A stretch of DNA of 24,472 nucleotides from CBFDBF01 sp050287725 (GCA_050287725.1 JBNKCL010000014.1:1-24472); one strand, 5' to 3'. Shown: positions 7,146 to 15,576, counted from the stretch's first letter. Numbers and translations: made by a program. The notes: generated by a model not told the origin, from the sequence alone.

Positions 7146-8174
7146 ATGAATCTATCCAAACGTATCTCTATTGCGCTTGACGCCATGGGTGGCGACTTCG
7201 GCCCTGAGGTTGTGGTGCCGGCCGCCCTGGAGTATTTGGGTCGGGATCCGGATGTGGAGTTGATCCTGGTCGGGCAGGAGGAACGCATCCGGGAGCACCT
7301 TACCGCGCACTCCTTCGGCGACCGGCTGCGCATCCATCACGCCTCGGAGGTGGTGGAGATGGACGAGCTTCCCTCACGCGCGCTGCGCGGGAAGAAGGAC
7401 TCCTCCATGCGGGTGGCCATCGATCTGGTGAAAGAAGAGGTGGCGGATGCCTGCGTCAGTGCCGGCAATACCGGCGCGCTGATGGCGATCGCACGGTTCG
7501 TGCTTAAGATGCTGCCCAACATCGACCGGCCGGCGATCATCACCGCACTGCCCAGCATGGAAGGGCATACCTGGATGCTGGACCTGGGCGCCAACGTCGA
7601 CTGCAATGCCGATACCCTGTTCCAGTTTGCGGTGATGGGAAGCGAACTGGTCGCCTCGGTGGACGATGCGTCCGCACCCCGGGTCGGTCTTCTCAATATC
7701 GGTCAGGAAGAAATCAAAGGGAACGAACAGGTAAAGGTCGCGCATGATCTGCTCTCCTCCAGTTCGCTCAACTACATCGGCTATGTGGAAGGCGACGACA
7801 TCTATAAAGGTGGTGTCGACGTAGTGGTGTGTGACGGGTTTGTGGGAAATGTCTCACTGAAGAGCAGCGAAGGGGTGGCCAAGATGGTGGCCCATTTCAT
7901 CAAACAGGAGTTTCTGCGGAATCCGTTGACCCGCCTGGCCGGGCTGGTGGCGATGCCGGTTCTGCGGCGTTTTCGCCGCAGTATGGATCCGCGACGCTAC
8001 AATGGTGCAAGTCTGCTCGGATTACGCGGTATCGTGATCAAGAGTCATGGCGGAGCCGACACCCTGGCGTTCGAAAACGCCATCGGCATCGCCAAGAAAG
8101 CGTTCATTACACATGTGCCGGACCGCATCGCCCAAGGGGTGGAAGAACAGCTCAATAAAAGGGACGACGCGTGA
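7146..8174 (+). CDS. plsX: Phosphate acyltransferase PlsX
   Basis: This 342-residue enzyme makes acyl-phosphate from acyl-ACP for PlsY, the first step of phospholipid synthesis, and is peripherally bound at the membrane. IALDAMGGDFGPEVVVPAAL (9-28) is the family signature. SAGNTGALMAIARFVLKMLP, the RPAI that follows, LLNIGQEEIKGNEQVK, VCDGFVGNVSLKSSEG and YNGASLLGLRGIVIKSHG are all conserved PlsX blocks. The ATG at 7146 places the MGGDFGP motif at the usual distance; the ribosome binding site is weak. An 84-base gap separates it from rpmF, with no feature I can name. Its TGA overlaps the GTG of fabH, so the two are translationally coupled. Confidence 0.97.
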   Translation: MNLSKRISIALDAMGGDFGPEVVVPAALEYLGRDPDVELILVGQEERIREHLTAHSFGDRLRIHHASEVVEMDELPSRALRGKKDSSMRVAIDLVKEEVADACVSAGNTGALMAIARFVLKMLPNIDRPAIITALPSMEGHTWMLDLGANVDCNADTLFQFAVMGSELVASVDDASAPRVGLLNIGQEEIKGNEQVKVAHDLLSSSSLNYIGYVEGDDIYKGGVDVVVCDGFVGNVSLKSSEGVAKMVAHFIKQEFLRNPLTRLAGLVAMPVLRRFRRSMDPRRYNGASLLGLRGIVIKSHGGADTLAFENAIGIAKKAFITHVPDRIAQGVEEQLNKRDDA

Positions 8175-9139
8175 CCTATGCTCGCATAACGGGGACCGGC
8201 AGCTATCTTCCGGAAAAGGTGCTGACCAACCACGATCTGGAGAGGATGGTGGACACTACGGACCAGTGGATTCGGGAACGTACCGGCATTCACAAACGGC
8301 ATGTCGCCGCCCAGGGTGAAACCACCTGCGATTTGGCCGAACATGCGGCGCGCGCCGCCATGGAAGCGGCCGGCAAGGGTCCGGACGATATCGACCTGAT
8401 CCTGGTCGCAACCACCACCCCGGATCAGATCTTTCCCAGTACCGCATGTCTGCTGCAGCAACGTCTGAAAATCAGCGGTTGCCCCGCCTTCGATCTCCAG
8501 GCGGTCTGCACCGGTTTTGTGTACGCCCTGGGCGTGGCCGATAAGTTTATCCGTTCCGGAGAGGTGCGCACGGCGCTGGTGGTAGGGGCCGAGACCTTGT
8601 CGCGGATCGTGGATTGGAGCGATCGCCAGACCTGCGTCCTGTTCGGAGACGGCGCGGGTGCGGTGATCCTGGAGGCGAGCGAAGAGGCAGGTATCATCTC
8701 CAGCCATCTGCATGCGGACGGCCGTTATGAGAGTCTGTTGCGGGTGCCGTACGGGATCTCGAAGGGATACGACCTGGTGCAGGAGAGCGGCGCCTTTATC
8801 GAGATGCGGGGCAATGAGGTCTTCAAGGTGGCGGTGACCACCCTGGGGCAGATCGTGGACGAGACCCTGGACGCCAATCACCTGAAAAAAACCGATATCG
8901 ATTGGCTGATTCCGCATCAGGCCAATATCCGGATCATCAACGCCACTGCCAAAAAACTGGGGATGCCGCTTGAGCGGGTGGTAGTTACGGTGGACGGACA
9001 CGGCAACACCTCTGCCGCGTCCATCCCGCTGGCGCTGGATACCGCGGTGCGCGACGGCCGGGTACAGCGGGGCGAGACCCTGTTGATGGAGGCGTTCGGC
9101 GGGGGATTTACCTGGGGTTCGGTGTTACTGACCTATTAA
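8171..9139 (+). CDS. fabH: Beta-ketoacyl-ACP synthase III
   Basis: This 322-residue condensing enzyme starts fatty acid synthesis by joining acetyl-CoA to malonyl-ACP. The catalytic triad is intact: Cys113 in LQAVCTGFVYAL, His249 in IPHQANIRI and Asn279 in GHGNTSAAS. Other family marks are GTGSYLPEKVLTN at the N-terminus, DQWIRERTGI (31-40) and FGDGAGAVIL. The start is a GTG at 8171 that overlaps the plsX stop (GTGA); the nearby ATG at 8178 is out of frame. The length is standard. The next gene is fabG after only 28 bases, where most relatives carry fabD. Confidence 0.97.
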   Translation: MTYARITGTGSYLPEKVLTNHDLERMVDTTDQWIRERTGIHKRHVAAQGETTCDLAEHAARAAMEAAGKGPDDIDLILVATTTPDQIFPSTACLLQQRLKISGCPAFDLQAVCTGFVYALGVADKFIRSGEVRTALVVGAETLSRIVDWSDRQTCVLFGDGAGAVILEASEEAGIISSHLHADGRYESLLRVPYGISKGYDLVQESGAFIEMRGNEVFKVAVTTLGQIVDETLDANHLKKTDIDWLIPHQANIRIINATAKKLGMPLERVVVTVDGHGNTSAASIPLALDTAVRDGRVQRGETLLMEAFGGGFTWGSVLLTY

Positions 9140-9167
9140 CGGGTCCGAAGAACTGCGAGGGGGGACA

Positions 9168-9911
9168 ATGATGCTTAAGAATGAGATTGCCCTGGTGACA
9201 GGAGCCAGTCGCGGGATCGGTGCCGCCATTGCGGATACCCTGGCGGCGGCCGGCGCGGTCGTGATCGGCACCGCCACTTCTCAGGCGGGCGCCGACCGGA
9301 TCAGTGAGCGCTTCCGGGGAAACGGCGTCCAAGGCAGCGGCATGGTGCTGGACGTGGCGGATCCGGACTCGGTGGCAGCGCTGATGGGTGCGATCACGCA
9401 GACGTTCGGGGCGCCGACCATCCTGGTCAACAACGCCGGGATCACCCGTGACAACCTCCTGATGCGGATGAAGGACGAGGAGTGGGATGCCATCCTGCAG
9501 ACCAATCTGACCTCGGTTTATCGTCTTTCCAAGGCCTGCCTGCGCGCCATGACCAAGGCCCGCAAGGGGCGCATTATCAATATCGGCTCGGTGGTGGGCG
9601 CCACCGGCAACCCGGGGCAGACCAATTACGCGGCCGCCAAGGCGGGCATGGTGGGATTCGCCAAGGCCCTGGCGCGTGAAGTGGGCTCCCGCGGCATCAC
9701 GGTGAATACCGTGGCCCCTGGATTTATCGATACCGATATGACCAAGGAGCTGTCGGAGGAGCAGAAACAGGCACTCCTGACCTCGATTCCTCTCGGCCGT
9801 CTGGGTGACGCCCGTGAGATCGCGCAGGCGGTATTGTTCCTGGCTTCCGATGCGGCTGCCTACATTACCGGCGAGACGCTGCATGTAAACGGCGGCATGT
9901 TTATGGGTTAA
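9168..9911 (+). CDS. fabG: 3-oxoacyl-ACP reductase
   Basis: This 247-residue short-chain dehydrogenase reduces 3-ketoacyl-ACP with NADPH in the elongation cycle. Visible motifs are TGASRGIG (11-18, cofactor loop), NNAG (88-91), catalytic Asn113, Ser141, and YxxxK with Tyr154 and Lys158. The C-terminal GETLHVNGGMFM is typical of FabG, and the enzyme forms tetramers. Two ATG codons are adjacent (9168 and 9171), and a G-rich ribosome binding site (AGGGGGG, 9158-9164) precedes the first. Many SDR enzymes look alike, but the fab context makes FabG the clear choice. Confidence 0.96.
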   Translation: MMLKNEIALVTGASRGIGAAIADTLAAAGAVVIGTATSQAGADRISERFRGNGVQGSGMVLDVADPDSVAALMGAITQTFGAPTILVNNAGITRDNLLMRMKDEEWDAILQTNLTSVYRLSKACLRAMTKARKGRIINIGSVVGATGNPGQTNYAAAKAGMVGFAKALAREVGSRGITVNTVAPGFIDTDMTKELSEEQKQALLTSIPLGRLGDAREIAQAVLFLASDAAAYITGETLHVNGGMFMG

Positions 9912-10086
9912 ACCTTTAATTTACATTAACTAATGTAAATAACTAATTGTAATTAAACGAAATAAATTTAATTCCGCGAATGGGTATTGAGAGAGATTTA
10001 GGCTTTTCTCTCGACAGGTTTGTGAATACAATATCCCACCGATCGCGGAAGTGGTCTTTTCATAGAAATCGGAGGAATACAAGAAT
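9912..10086 (+). promoter_or_regulatory. AT-rich acpP upstream region
   Basis: The 175-base gap is markedly richer in A and T than the coding DNA on either side. Besides the dyads at 9919-9955 it holds a purine/pyrimidine inverted repeat (GAGAGA around 9989-9996 with TCTCTC at 10007-10012) and a -10-like TACAAT (10027-10032) without a clear -35. A distant inverted pair TTCCGCG / CGCGGAA brackets it. A separate acpP promoter is likely, since ACP is needed in excess over its neighbours, but its exact position is uncertain. GGAGG at 10071-10075 is the acpP ribosome binding site. Confidence 0.45.
9919..9940. promoter_or_regulatory. Perfect AT-rich dyad after fabG, possible operator
   Basis: Ten-base arms ATTTACATTA and TAATGTAAAT flank a 2-base centre, a perfect 22-base palindrome starting 8 bases after the fabG stop. 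A smaller dyad TAATT-GT-AATTA (9944-9955) follows. With almost only A and T this is a poor terminator and looks more like a binding site for a dimeric regulator. No known operator was matched. Confidence 0.45.
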
Positions 10087-10323
10087 ATGAGCTCTATCGA
10101 AGAAAGGGTTAAGAAGATTGTTGTTGAACAGCTCGGCGTCAAGGAGGACGAGGTTACGCTGGAGGCTTCTTTCGTTGACGACCTGGGTGCCGACTCTCTC
10201 GATACCGTTGAGCTGGTCATGGCACTGGAAGAGGAGTTCGAGACAGAAATCCCCGATGACGAGGCGGAGAAAATCACCACCGTGCAGCAGGCGGTCGACT
10301 ATATCAACGCGCACAGCAACTAA
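10087..10323 (+). CDS. acpP: Acyl carrier protein
   Basis: This 78-residue acidic protein carries the growing acyl chain on a phosphopantetheine arm attached at Ser37 in GADSLDTVELVMALEEEF. Length, acidity and the four-helix pattern are typical, and the sequence is close to E. coli AcpP. GGAGG lies 11 bases before the ATG. It sits between fabG and fabF, separated from fabG by a 175-base AT-rich region and from fabF by a hairpin terminator, which suggests its own, higher level of expression. Confidence 0.98.
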   Translation: MSSIEERVKKIVVEQLGVKEDEVTLEASFVDDLGADSLDTVELVMALEEEFETEIPDDEAEKITTVQQAVDYINAHSN

Positions 10324-10346
10324 TCCCACCGCTTTATGATCGAATT

Positions 10347-10374
10347 GGCCGCAGCGATGCGGCCTTTCGCTTTT
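10347..10374 (+). terminator. Terminator/attenuator between acpP and fabF
   Basis: The stem GGCCGCA (10347-10353) and TGCGGCC (10358-10364) closes a GCGA tetraloop and is followed by the T-rich run TTTCGCTTTT. It lies 23 bases after the acpP stop and 26 bases before fabF. The short, interrupted T run suggests partial termination, allowing acpP to be made in excess of fabF. Confidence 0.75.
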
Positions 10375-10400
10375 GATCCCAGTCGGGGAGTAGATCTCAG

Positions 10401-11645
10401 ATGACAAAGAGAAGGGTTGTAGTCACGGGGCTCGGCATGGTCGCTCCCGTCGGACTTAGTGTGGCAGCGGCCTGGGAAAATATCCTGGCCGGTAAGAGCG
10501 GCATTCGGCCCATTACCCATTTCGATATCGCGCCGTTCAGCACCCGGTTCGGGGGGACGATCGAAGATTTCGACATCACCCAGTACATCACGGCGAAAGA
10601 TGCCCGCAAGATGGACAAGTTCATCCACTACGGATTGGCCGCCGGCTGTCAGGCGATCGAAGATTCCGGACTGGAGATCACGGAAGAGAACGCCCCACGG
10701 ATCGGGGTGGCAATCGGTGCCGGTATCGGCGGCATCACCGGAATCGAGAACAGCTATGCCGCCTATCTGGAAGGCGGTCCGCGCAAGATCTCGCCGTTTT
10801 TCGTTCCCGCCAATATCATCAACATGGTGGCGGGTAATCTCTCCATTAAATACGGTCTGAAGGGTCCCAATTACTCCATCGTCTCAGCCTGCAGCACCGG
10901 TAGCCACAATATCGGCGAAGCGGCGCGCCTGATCCGCCACGGTTACGTGGATGCGATGGTCGCCGGCGGTTCGGAAATGGCCACCTCGCCGGTGGGACTG
11001 GGCGGATTTGCCGCCGCCCGGGCGCTCTCCACCCGGAACGATGATCCCCAGCGCGCCAGCCGCCCGTGGGACAAGGATCGGGACGGATTTGTGCTGGGTG
11101 ACGGCGCCGGAGTTCTGGTGTTGGAGGAGTATGAAGCCGCCAAGGCGCGTGGCGCCAAGATCTATGCGGAACTGGTGGGTGTGGGTATGAATTCCGACGC
11201 CTACCACATGACGGCCCCGTCCCCGGGCGGCGAAGGGGCGCGGGACTGCATGCTGCTGGCGCTGCGGGATGCCGAATTGAGCCTGGAGCAGGTGGATTAC
11301 ATCAACGCCCACGGTACCTCCACTCCGGCGGGGGATCTGGCGGAGACCAACGCCATCAAGAGCGCCTTCGGCGACCATGCCTACAAATTGGCGGTCAGTT
11401 CCACCAAGTCCATGACCGGTCATATGCTGGGTGCGGCCGGCGGGGCCGAGGCGGTTTTCACCATTCTGGCCATCCAGGACCAGGTGGCCCCGCCCACCAT
11501 CAATCTGGAAACCCAGGATCCGGAGTGCGATCTCGATTTCGTCCCCAATACGGCACGTGAGATGAAGATCGAAACCGCCATCTCGAACTCCTTCGGCTTC
11601 GGCGGCACCAACGGTACATTGGTGTTTCGCCGGTTGCAGGGTTGA
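10401..11645 (+). CDS. fabF: Beta-ketoacyl-ACP synthase II
   Basis: This 414-residue condensing enzyme elongates acyl-ACP with malonyl-ACP. The active site is complete: Cys164 in SACSTGSHNIG, His304 in NAHGTSTPAGD and His341 in SMTGHMLGAAG. KxxxRRVVVTGLGMVAP-type N-terminus and the GFGGTNG C-terminal loop agree with KAS II. Length matches E. coli FabF. GGGAG at 10386-10390 serves as ribosome binding site. FabB is a related alternative, but size and position next to acpP favour FabF. pabC follows after 27 bases. Confidence 0.97.
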   Translation: MTKRRVVVTGLGMVAPVGLSVAAAWENILAGKSGIRPITHFDIAPFSTRFGGTIEDFDITQYITAKDARKMDKFIHYGLAAGCQAIEDSGLEITEENAPRIGVAIGAGIGGITGIENSYAAYLEGGPRKISPFFVPANIINMVAGNLSIKYGLKGPNYSIVSACSTGSHNIGEAARLIRHGYVDAMVAGGSEMATSPVGLGGFAAARALSTRNDDPQRASRPWDKDRDGFVLGDGAGVLVLEEYEAAKARGAKIYAELVGVGMNSDAYHMTAPSPGGEGARDCMLLALRDAELSLEQVDYINAHGTSTPAGDLAETNAIKSAFGDHAYKLAVSSTKSMTGHMLGAAGGAEAVFTILAIQDQVAPPTINLETQDPECDLDFVPNTAREMKIETAISNSFGFGGTNGTLVFRRLQG

Positions 11646-11672
11646 AGCGAACCCACGGCCGACGGGTTATCC

Positions 11673-12500
11673 GTGCTCATTAACGGAGAGTCCGGCGACA
11701 CCATCTCCGCTTTCGACCGCGGCCTGCAGTACGGTGACGGGTTGTTCGAGACCCTCGCCGTCACCGCCGGTCGTCCCTGTCTCTGGCAACATCACTGGAA
11801 CCGTCTGCAACTCGGTTGCACACGTCTCGGCATCCCGGCGCCCGATCCGCAGTTGCTCTATCAGGAGGCACTCCGGGAGATCGGTGATCAAGACCGGGCG
11901 GTTCTGAAGATCATCATCACCCGTGGCGCAGGCGGCCGTGGTTACGCTCCTCCCCGCGATCCGCAAACCATTCGGATCGTATACTGTTCCCCCTGGCCGG
12001 ATTATCCGGAGAAGGCCGCAAACGAGGGCGTCGTCGCCCGGATTTGCACCACCCGTATCCCCCGTGACCCGCTTCTGGCCGGTATCAAACATTTGAATCG
12101 CCTGTCACAGGTGCTGGCGCGCCAGGAGTGGGACGATCCGGTCATTGCGGAAGGTCTGATGCTGGACAGTGAAGATCGGGTCATTGAGGGCACCATGAGT
12201 AACCTGTTCCTGTTGAAAGGGGAGGAGGTCTGGACTCCGGATCTGAGCCGAAGCGGGGTTGCGGGGATCATGCGGGGTGTATTGCTGGAACAGTTTCGAG
12301 AGCGCGGGACCGTGGTCCGGGTCACCGATATCGATCTGGCGGAGCTGTGGCAGGCGGACGGTCTGTTCCTGACCAACTCCCTGATCGGTATCTGGCCGGT
12401 GCGTGAGCTTGCGGGTCATCGGTTCCGGGTGGACCCGCTTGATCCGGTCCTGGTACAAAAGGTACGGGAACGCGCCTTCGGTCACGGTAAATCGGAGTGA
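11673..12500 (+). CDS. pabC: Aminodeoxychorismate lyase
   Basis: This 275-residue fold-type IV PLP enzyme splits 4-amino-4-deoxychorismate into p-aminobenzoate and pyruvate for folate synthesis. FDRGLQYGDGLFET (14-27) is the family N-terminal mark. Lys139 in GIKHLNRLSQVLAR binds PLP, and EGTMSNLFLL supplies the conserved Glu and phosphate-binding region. D-amino acid and branched-chain aminotransferases share the fold, but KHLNRL and the position between fabF and mltG identify PabC. The start is GTG at 11673, placing FDRG at the expected distance. The stop overlaps the GTG start of mltG. Confidence 0.95.
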   Translation: MLINGESGDTISAFDRGLQYGDGLFETLAVTAGRPCLWQHHWNRLQLGCTRLGIPAPDPQLLYQEALREIGDQDRAVLKIIITRGAGGRGYAPPRDPQTIRIVYCSPWPDYPEKAANEGVVARICTTRIPRDPLLAGIKHLNRLSQVLARQEWDDPVIAEGLMLDSEDRVIEGTMSNLFLLKGEEVWTPDLSRSGVAGIMRGVLLEQFRERGTVVRVTDIDLAELWQADGLFLTNSLIGIWPVRELAGHRFRVDPLDPVLVQKVRERAFGHGKSE

Positions 12501-13525
12501 TTGCGAAAAGATACGGCTTACATATGTGGCATCGATTGTTAGGTATTACGATTCTCTTGCTCAGCTTCGGCGCAGCCTGGCTGATGATGGAGCTACGGCA
12601 ATTCACGGAAACCCCGCTGCAGTTGCCGCCGGAAGGCATAACCTACGAGTTAAAACCGGGCACCTCATTCGGTGTCATGGCCCGGGATCTGGAACAGCGT
12701 GGGATCGTCCGTAGTGCCCTCTATTTACGGCTGCTCGCCCGTTGGCGGGGTGAGTCACACCAGATCAAAGCAGGGGAATATCGCCTGGCGGTGGGTACCA
12801 CGCCGAACACCCTGCTGCAGCAGATGGTGGCCGGCGACGTGATCAGCCATCGTTTCACCCTGGTGGAGGGCTGGACCTTCCGCCAGGTACTGGCAGCGAT
12901 CGGTGAGAATGAAACAGTTCGACACACCCTGGAAGGGTTGTCGGAGGAAGAGATCATGCGTCGTCTCGATCACTCCGGAGAGCGTGCGGAAGGGCGCTTT
13001 CTCGCCGATACCTATCAGTTTCCCAGGGACGCCACCGACCTGGCGCTGTTGCTGCGCGCCTATGACGCCATGCAGACGTTTTTGCAGGCGCAGTGGCGGA
13101 ACCGGGAAACGGGTTTGCCGCTGAAAGATCCGTACGAGGCGTTGATTCTCGCCTCCATTGTGGAAAAAGAGACGGCGGTGCCGGCGGAACGTCCGCTGAT
13201 TGCCGGGGTGTTTCTGCGGCGCCTGCAAAAGGGTATGAAACTGCAGACCGATCCGACCGTGATCTACGGGATCGGAGAGAAGTACGACGGCAACATCCGG
13301 CGCCGCGATCTGCTTCAGGATACCCCCTACAATACCTATACCCGTAGCGGCTTGCCCCCCACGCCGATCTGTATGCCGGGACGGGCGGCGATCGAGGCGG
13401 TACTGCATCCGGCGCCCGGGAAGGCGCTCTATTTTGTGGCCAAGGGCGACGGAACCCACTATTTTTCCGCGACCCTTGAGGAACACACCCAGGCGGTGCG
13501 TAAATACCAGTTACGAAGACAATAA
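12497..13525 (+). CDS. mltG: Endolytic murein transglycosylase MltG
   Basis: This 342-residue inner-membrane enzyme cuts nascent glycan strands and is thought to end their elongation. One N-terminal membrane helix (about 12-31) is followed by a LysM-like region (about 48-115, with ELKPGTSFGVMARDLEQRGIV) and the YceG catalytic domain. ASIVEKETAVPAERPLIAGVF carries the catalytic Glu (223, in the EKE motif), and QTDPTVIYG and YNTYTRSGLPPTPICMPG are conserved blocks. The GTG start overlaps the pabC stop (GTGA); an ATG at 12524 is an alternative that keeps the helix. Length fits E. coli YceG. The same neighbours (pabC, tmk) occur in E. coli. Confidence 0.95.
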   Translation: MIAKRYGLHMWHRLLGITILLLSFGAAWLMMELRQFTETPLQLPPEGITYELKPGTSFGVMARDLEQRGIVRSALYLRLLARWRGESHQIKAGEYRLAVGTTPNTLLQQMVAGDVISHRFTLVEGWTFRQVLAAIGENETVRHTLEGLSEEEIMRRLDHSGERAEGRFLADTYQFPRDATDLALLLRAYDAMQTFLQAQWRNRETGLPLKDPYEALILASIVEKETAVPAERPLIAGVFLRRLQKGMKLQTDPTVIYGIGEKYDGNIRRRDLLQDTPYNTYTRSGLPPTPICMPGRAAIEAVLHPAPGKALYFVAKGDGTHYFSATLEEHTQAVRKYQLRRQ

Positions 13526-13554
13526 GCGGCGACTCCGAAAGGGCAAGCGACAAT

Positions 13555-14187
13555 ATGAACGTAACCAGAGGAAGATTCATCACGGTGGAAGGGATCGAGG
13601 GAGCCGGCAAGAGCTCCAATCTCGAGTTTATCCGTCATCAACTGGAGACTGCGGGATGCGAGGTGTTGTTTACCCGGGAACCGGGAGGTACTCCGTTGGG
13701 GGAGGAGATCCGGCAACTGCTGCTGGGGCATAAACACGTAGGTATGGCGGACGACACCGAACTGTTGCTGATGTTCGCCGCGCGGGCCGAGCATCTGGAA
13801 CAGAAGATCCGGCCGGCCCTGGATGCCGGAATCTGGGTGTTGTGCGACCGGTTTACCGACGCCTCCTACGCCTACCAGGGCGGGGGACGCGGCATCGACC
13901 GGGAACGGATCGCCGGACTGGAGAGTTGGGTCCAGGGGGAACTGCGTCCCGATCTCACACTATTACTGGATCTGCCGGTGGAGATCGGTCTGGAACGGGC
14001 GGGACGCCGTTCCGATCCGGATCGCTTCGAACAGGAACAGACGCATTTTTTCGAGCGGGTGCGAAACGCCTATCTCGAGATCGCCTGGAAGGAGGCGGGG
14101 CGGGTGAAGGTGATCGACGCCGCGCGGCCTCTGTATGAGGTGCAGGCGCGTATCGCAGACGTTCTGCAGGATTACCTGGCCGAATAA
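13555..14187 (+). CDS. tmk: Thymidylate kinase
   Basis: This 210-residue kinase converts dTMP to dTDP. GIEGAGKS (13-20) is the P-loop, TREPGGTPLGEEIR is the conserved dTMP-binding segment, and CDRFTDASYAYQGGGRG is the DRF/Y motif with the thymine-binding loop. RRSDPDRFEQEQTHFFERVRNAY is the lid region. All catalytic features appear intact and the length is standard. It lies 29 bases after mltG and 17 bases before holB, in the conserved order that couples dTTP supply with replication machinery. Confidence 0.97.
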   Translation: MNVTRGRFITVEGIEGAGKSSNLEFIRHQLETAGCEVLFTREPGGTPLGEEIRQLLLGHKHVGMADDTELLLMFAARAEHLEQKIRPALDAGIWVLCDRFTDASYAYQGGGRGIDRERIAGLESWVQGELRPDLTLLLDLPVEIGLERAGRRSDPDRFEQEQTHFFERVRNAYLEIAWKEAGRVKVIDAARPLYEVQARIADVLQDYLAE

Positions 14188-14204
14188 CGGACAGGACGGT
14201 ACCG

Positions 14205-15200
14205 GTGATCGACGAAACCTTTCCGCCATACCCCTGGTTGCAGGAGATCTGGAACCAATTGCAGAAGGCGCGCGCCGCGCAGCGGCTGCCGCATGCGCTA
14301 CTGTTCACAGGTAGCGCGGGACTGGGCAAACGGGCGTTGGCGGATCTGCTGGTCGCTTCGCTGCTGTGTGAAACCCCCGATGCCGACGGCCGGCCCTGCG
14401 GGACCTGCCGTGGATGCCAACTGATGCAGGCGGGTACCCACCCGGATTTTCACCGGATTGAACCGGAAGAACCGGGTAAGGCGATCCGAATCGACGCCAT
14501 TCGGGAGTACATCGGGAAGGAGGGCCTTACCTCACATGCCGGCGGTTACAAAGTGGTTCTGATTGAACCGGCGGAAGCGATGAATCAGGCGGCTGCGAAC
14601 AGCCTGCTCAAGACACTGGAAGAACCGTCCGGTACGGCGCTGATCCTGTTGCTCAGTTCACGGCCGACCAGCCTGCCGGCCACGATCCGAAGCCGCTGCC
14701 AACGCATAACCTTTCCGGTCCCGCCCCAGGAGTCTGCCGTAGGTTGGCTACGGGGTAGGGTAGGGGAGCAGGATCCGGTGGCTCTGCTACAGTTGGCACA
14801 TGGTGCACCGTTATTGGCACTGAGGTTGGCCGAGGGGGACGTTCTGCAGTTGCGACAACGGATTCTGAAGGAGTTTACCGCCCTGGTGGCGGGAAAGCAG
14901 GATCCGGTGACACTCGCAGGACGTTGGGAAAAACAGGACCCGGCACAACTGTTACAGTGGATTAGTGGCTGGGTGATTGATATCCTTCGACTCAAGGCGG
15001 ACGGAAATCCGCCTGCTATGATTGATCGACAGGCACAGAGGGAGCTGCAGGCAGCCGCTGTCCAGTTGGACGCGCGGCGATTATTCGCAGTGTTGGATCG
15101 GGCCTATCGGGCAATCCAGGCGCTTGACGGGACGTTGAACATCCGCCTGCTGCTCGAAGAGCTGCTGCTGGAGTTGATCGCGGCCAGGGCCGTTGCATAA
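14205..15200 (+). CDS. holB: DNA polymerase III delta' subunit
   Basis: This 331-residue AAA+ subunit belongs to the clamp loader that opens the sliding clamp. The N-terminal PHALLFTGSAGLGKRALA holds a P-loop-like sequence lacking the usual Ser/Thr after Lys, as expected for the non-hydrolysing delta' subunit. Four cysteines (55, 65, 68, 71) form the zinc module seen in E. coli HolB. NSLLKTLEEPSGTALILLLSS and the sensor IRSRCQ (the SRC motif acting on the neighbouring subunit) follow. The C-terminal collar domain (about 215-330) is weakly conserved. The start is GTG at 14205, after tmk. DnaX is excluded by length and the Walker A change. Confidence 0.95.
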   Translation: MIDETFPPYPWLQEIWNQLQKARAAQRLPHALLFTGSAGLGKRALADLLVASLLCETPDADGRPCGTCRGCQLMQAGTHPDFHRIEPEEPGKAIRIDAIREYIGKEGLTSHAGGYKVVLIEPAEAMNQAAANSLLKTLEEPSGTALILLLSSRPTSLPATIRSRCQRITFPVPPQESAVGWLRGRVGEQDPVALLQLAHGAPLLALRLAEGDVLQLRQRILKEFTALVAGKQDPVTLAGRWEKQDPAQLLQWISGWVIDILRLKADGNPPAMIDRQAQRELQAAAVQLDARRLFAVLDRAYRAIQALDGTLNIRLLLEELLLELIAARAVA

Positions 15201-15216
15201 CGAGACATTCAGAACG

Positions 15217-15576
15217 ATGGATGAGAAAAATTTTCCCGGATCGCGCCAAGGCATCCTCTCCTTGACCATCAAGGACAAGAACGCCCTGTATGCCGCATAC
15301 ATGCAGTTCGTGAAAAACGGCGGCCTGTTCATCCCCACCAACAAGAAATACAAGCTGGGAGATGAGGTGTTCATGTTGCTTAACCTGATGGAGGAATCGG
15401 AACGCATCCCGGTCGCCGGCAAGATCATCTGGATTACACCGATGGGTGCGGAAGGCAACCGGGCCGCCGGGATCGGCGTACAGTTCAGCGATCAGGACGG
15501 CGGACTCGCACGCAATAAAATTGAAACCTATCTGGCGGGTGCGCTCGGCTCGGATCGTCAAACCCACACCATGTAG
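15217..15576 (+). CDS. pilZ: Type IV pilus PilZ domain protein
   Basis: This 119-residue protein is close to Pseudomonas PilZ (PA2960), which is needed for type IV pilus biogenesis through its contacts with PilF and FimX-type partners. GILSLTIKDKNALYAAYMQF, NGGLFIPTNKKYKLGDEVF, GKIIWITP and GNRAAGIGVQF are the diagnostic blocks. The RxxxR and D/NxSxxG c-di-GMP ligands are absent, as in that subgroup, so direct c-di-GMP binding is unlikely. An in-frame TTG at 15193 could extend it by eight residues and overlap holB. The ATG is preferred because it aligns with the family start, although its ribosome binding site is weak. The holB-pilZ-tatD order is conserved with Pseudomonas. Confidence 0.94.
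   Translation: MDEKNFPGSRQGILSLTIKDKNALYAAYMQFVKNGGLFIPTNKKYKLGDEVFMLLNLMEESERIPVAGKIIWITPMGAEGNRAAGIGVQFSDQDGGLARNKIETYLAGALGSDRQTHTM

Noticed and set aside
8045..9001. Minus-strand frame (318 codons) opposite fabH
   Set aside because: fabH on the other strand has a full catalytic triad; the antisense product shows no family features.
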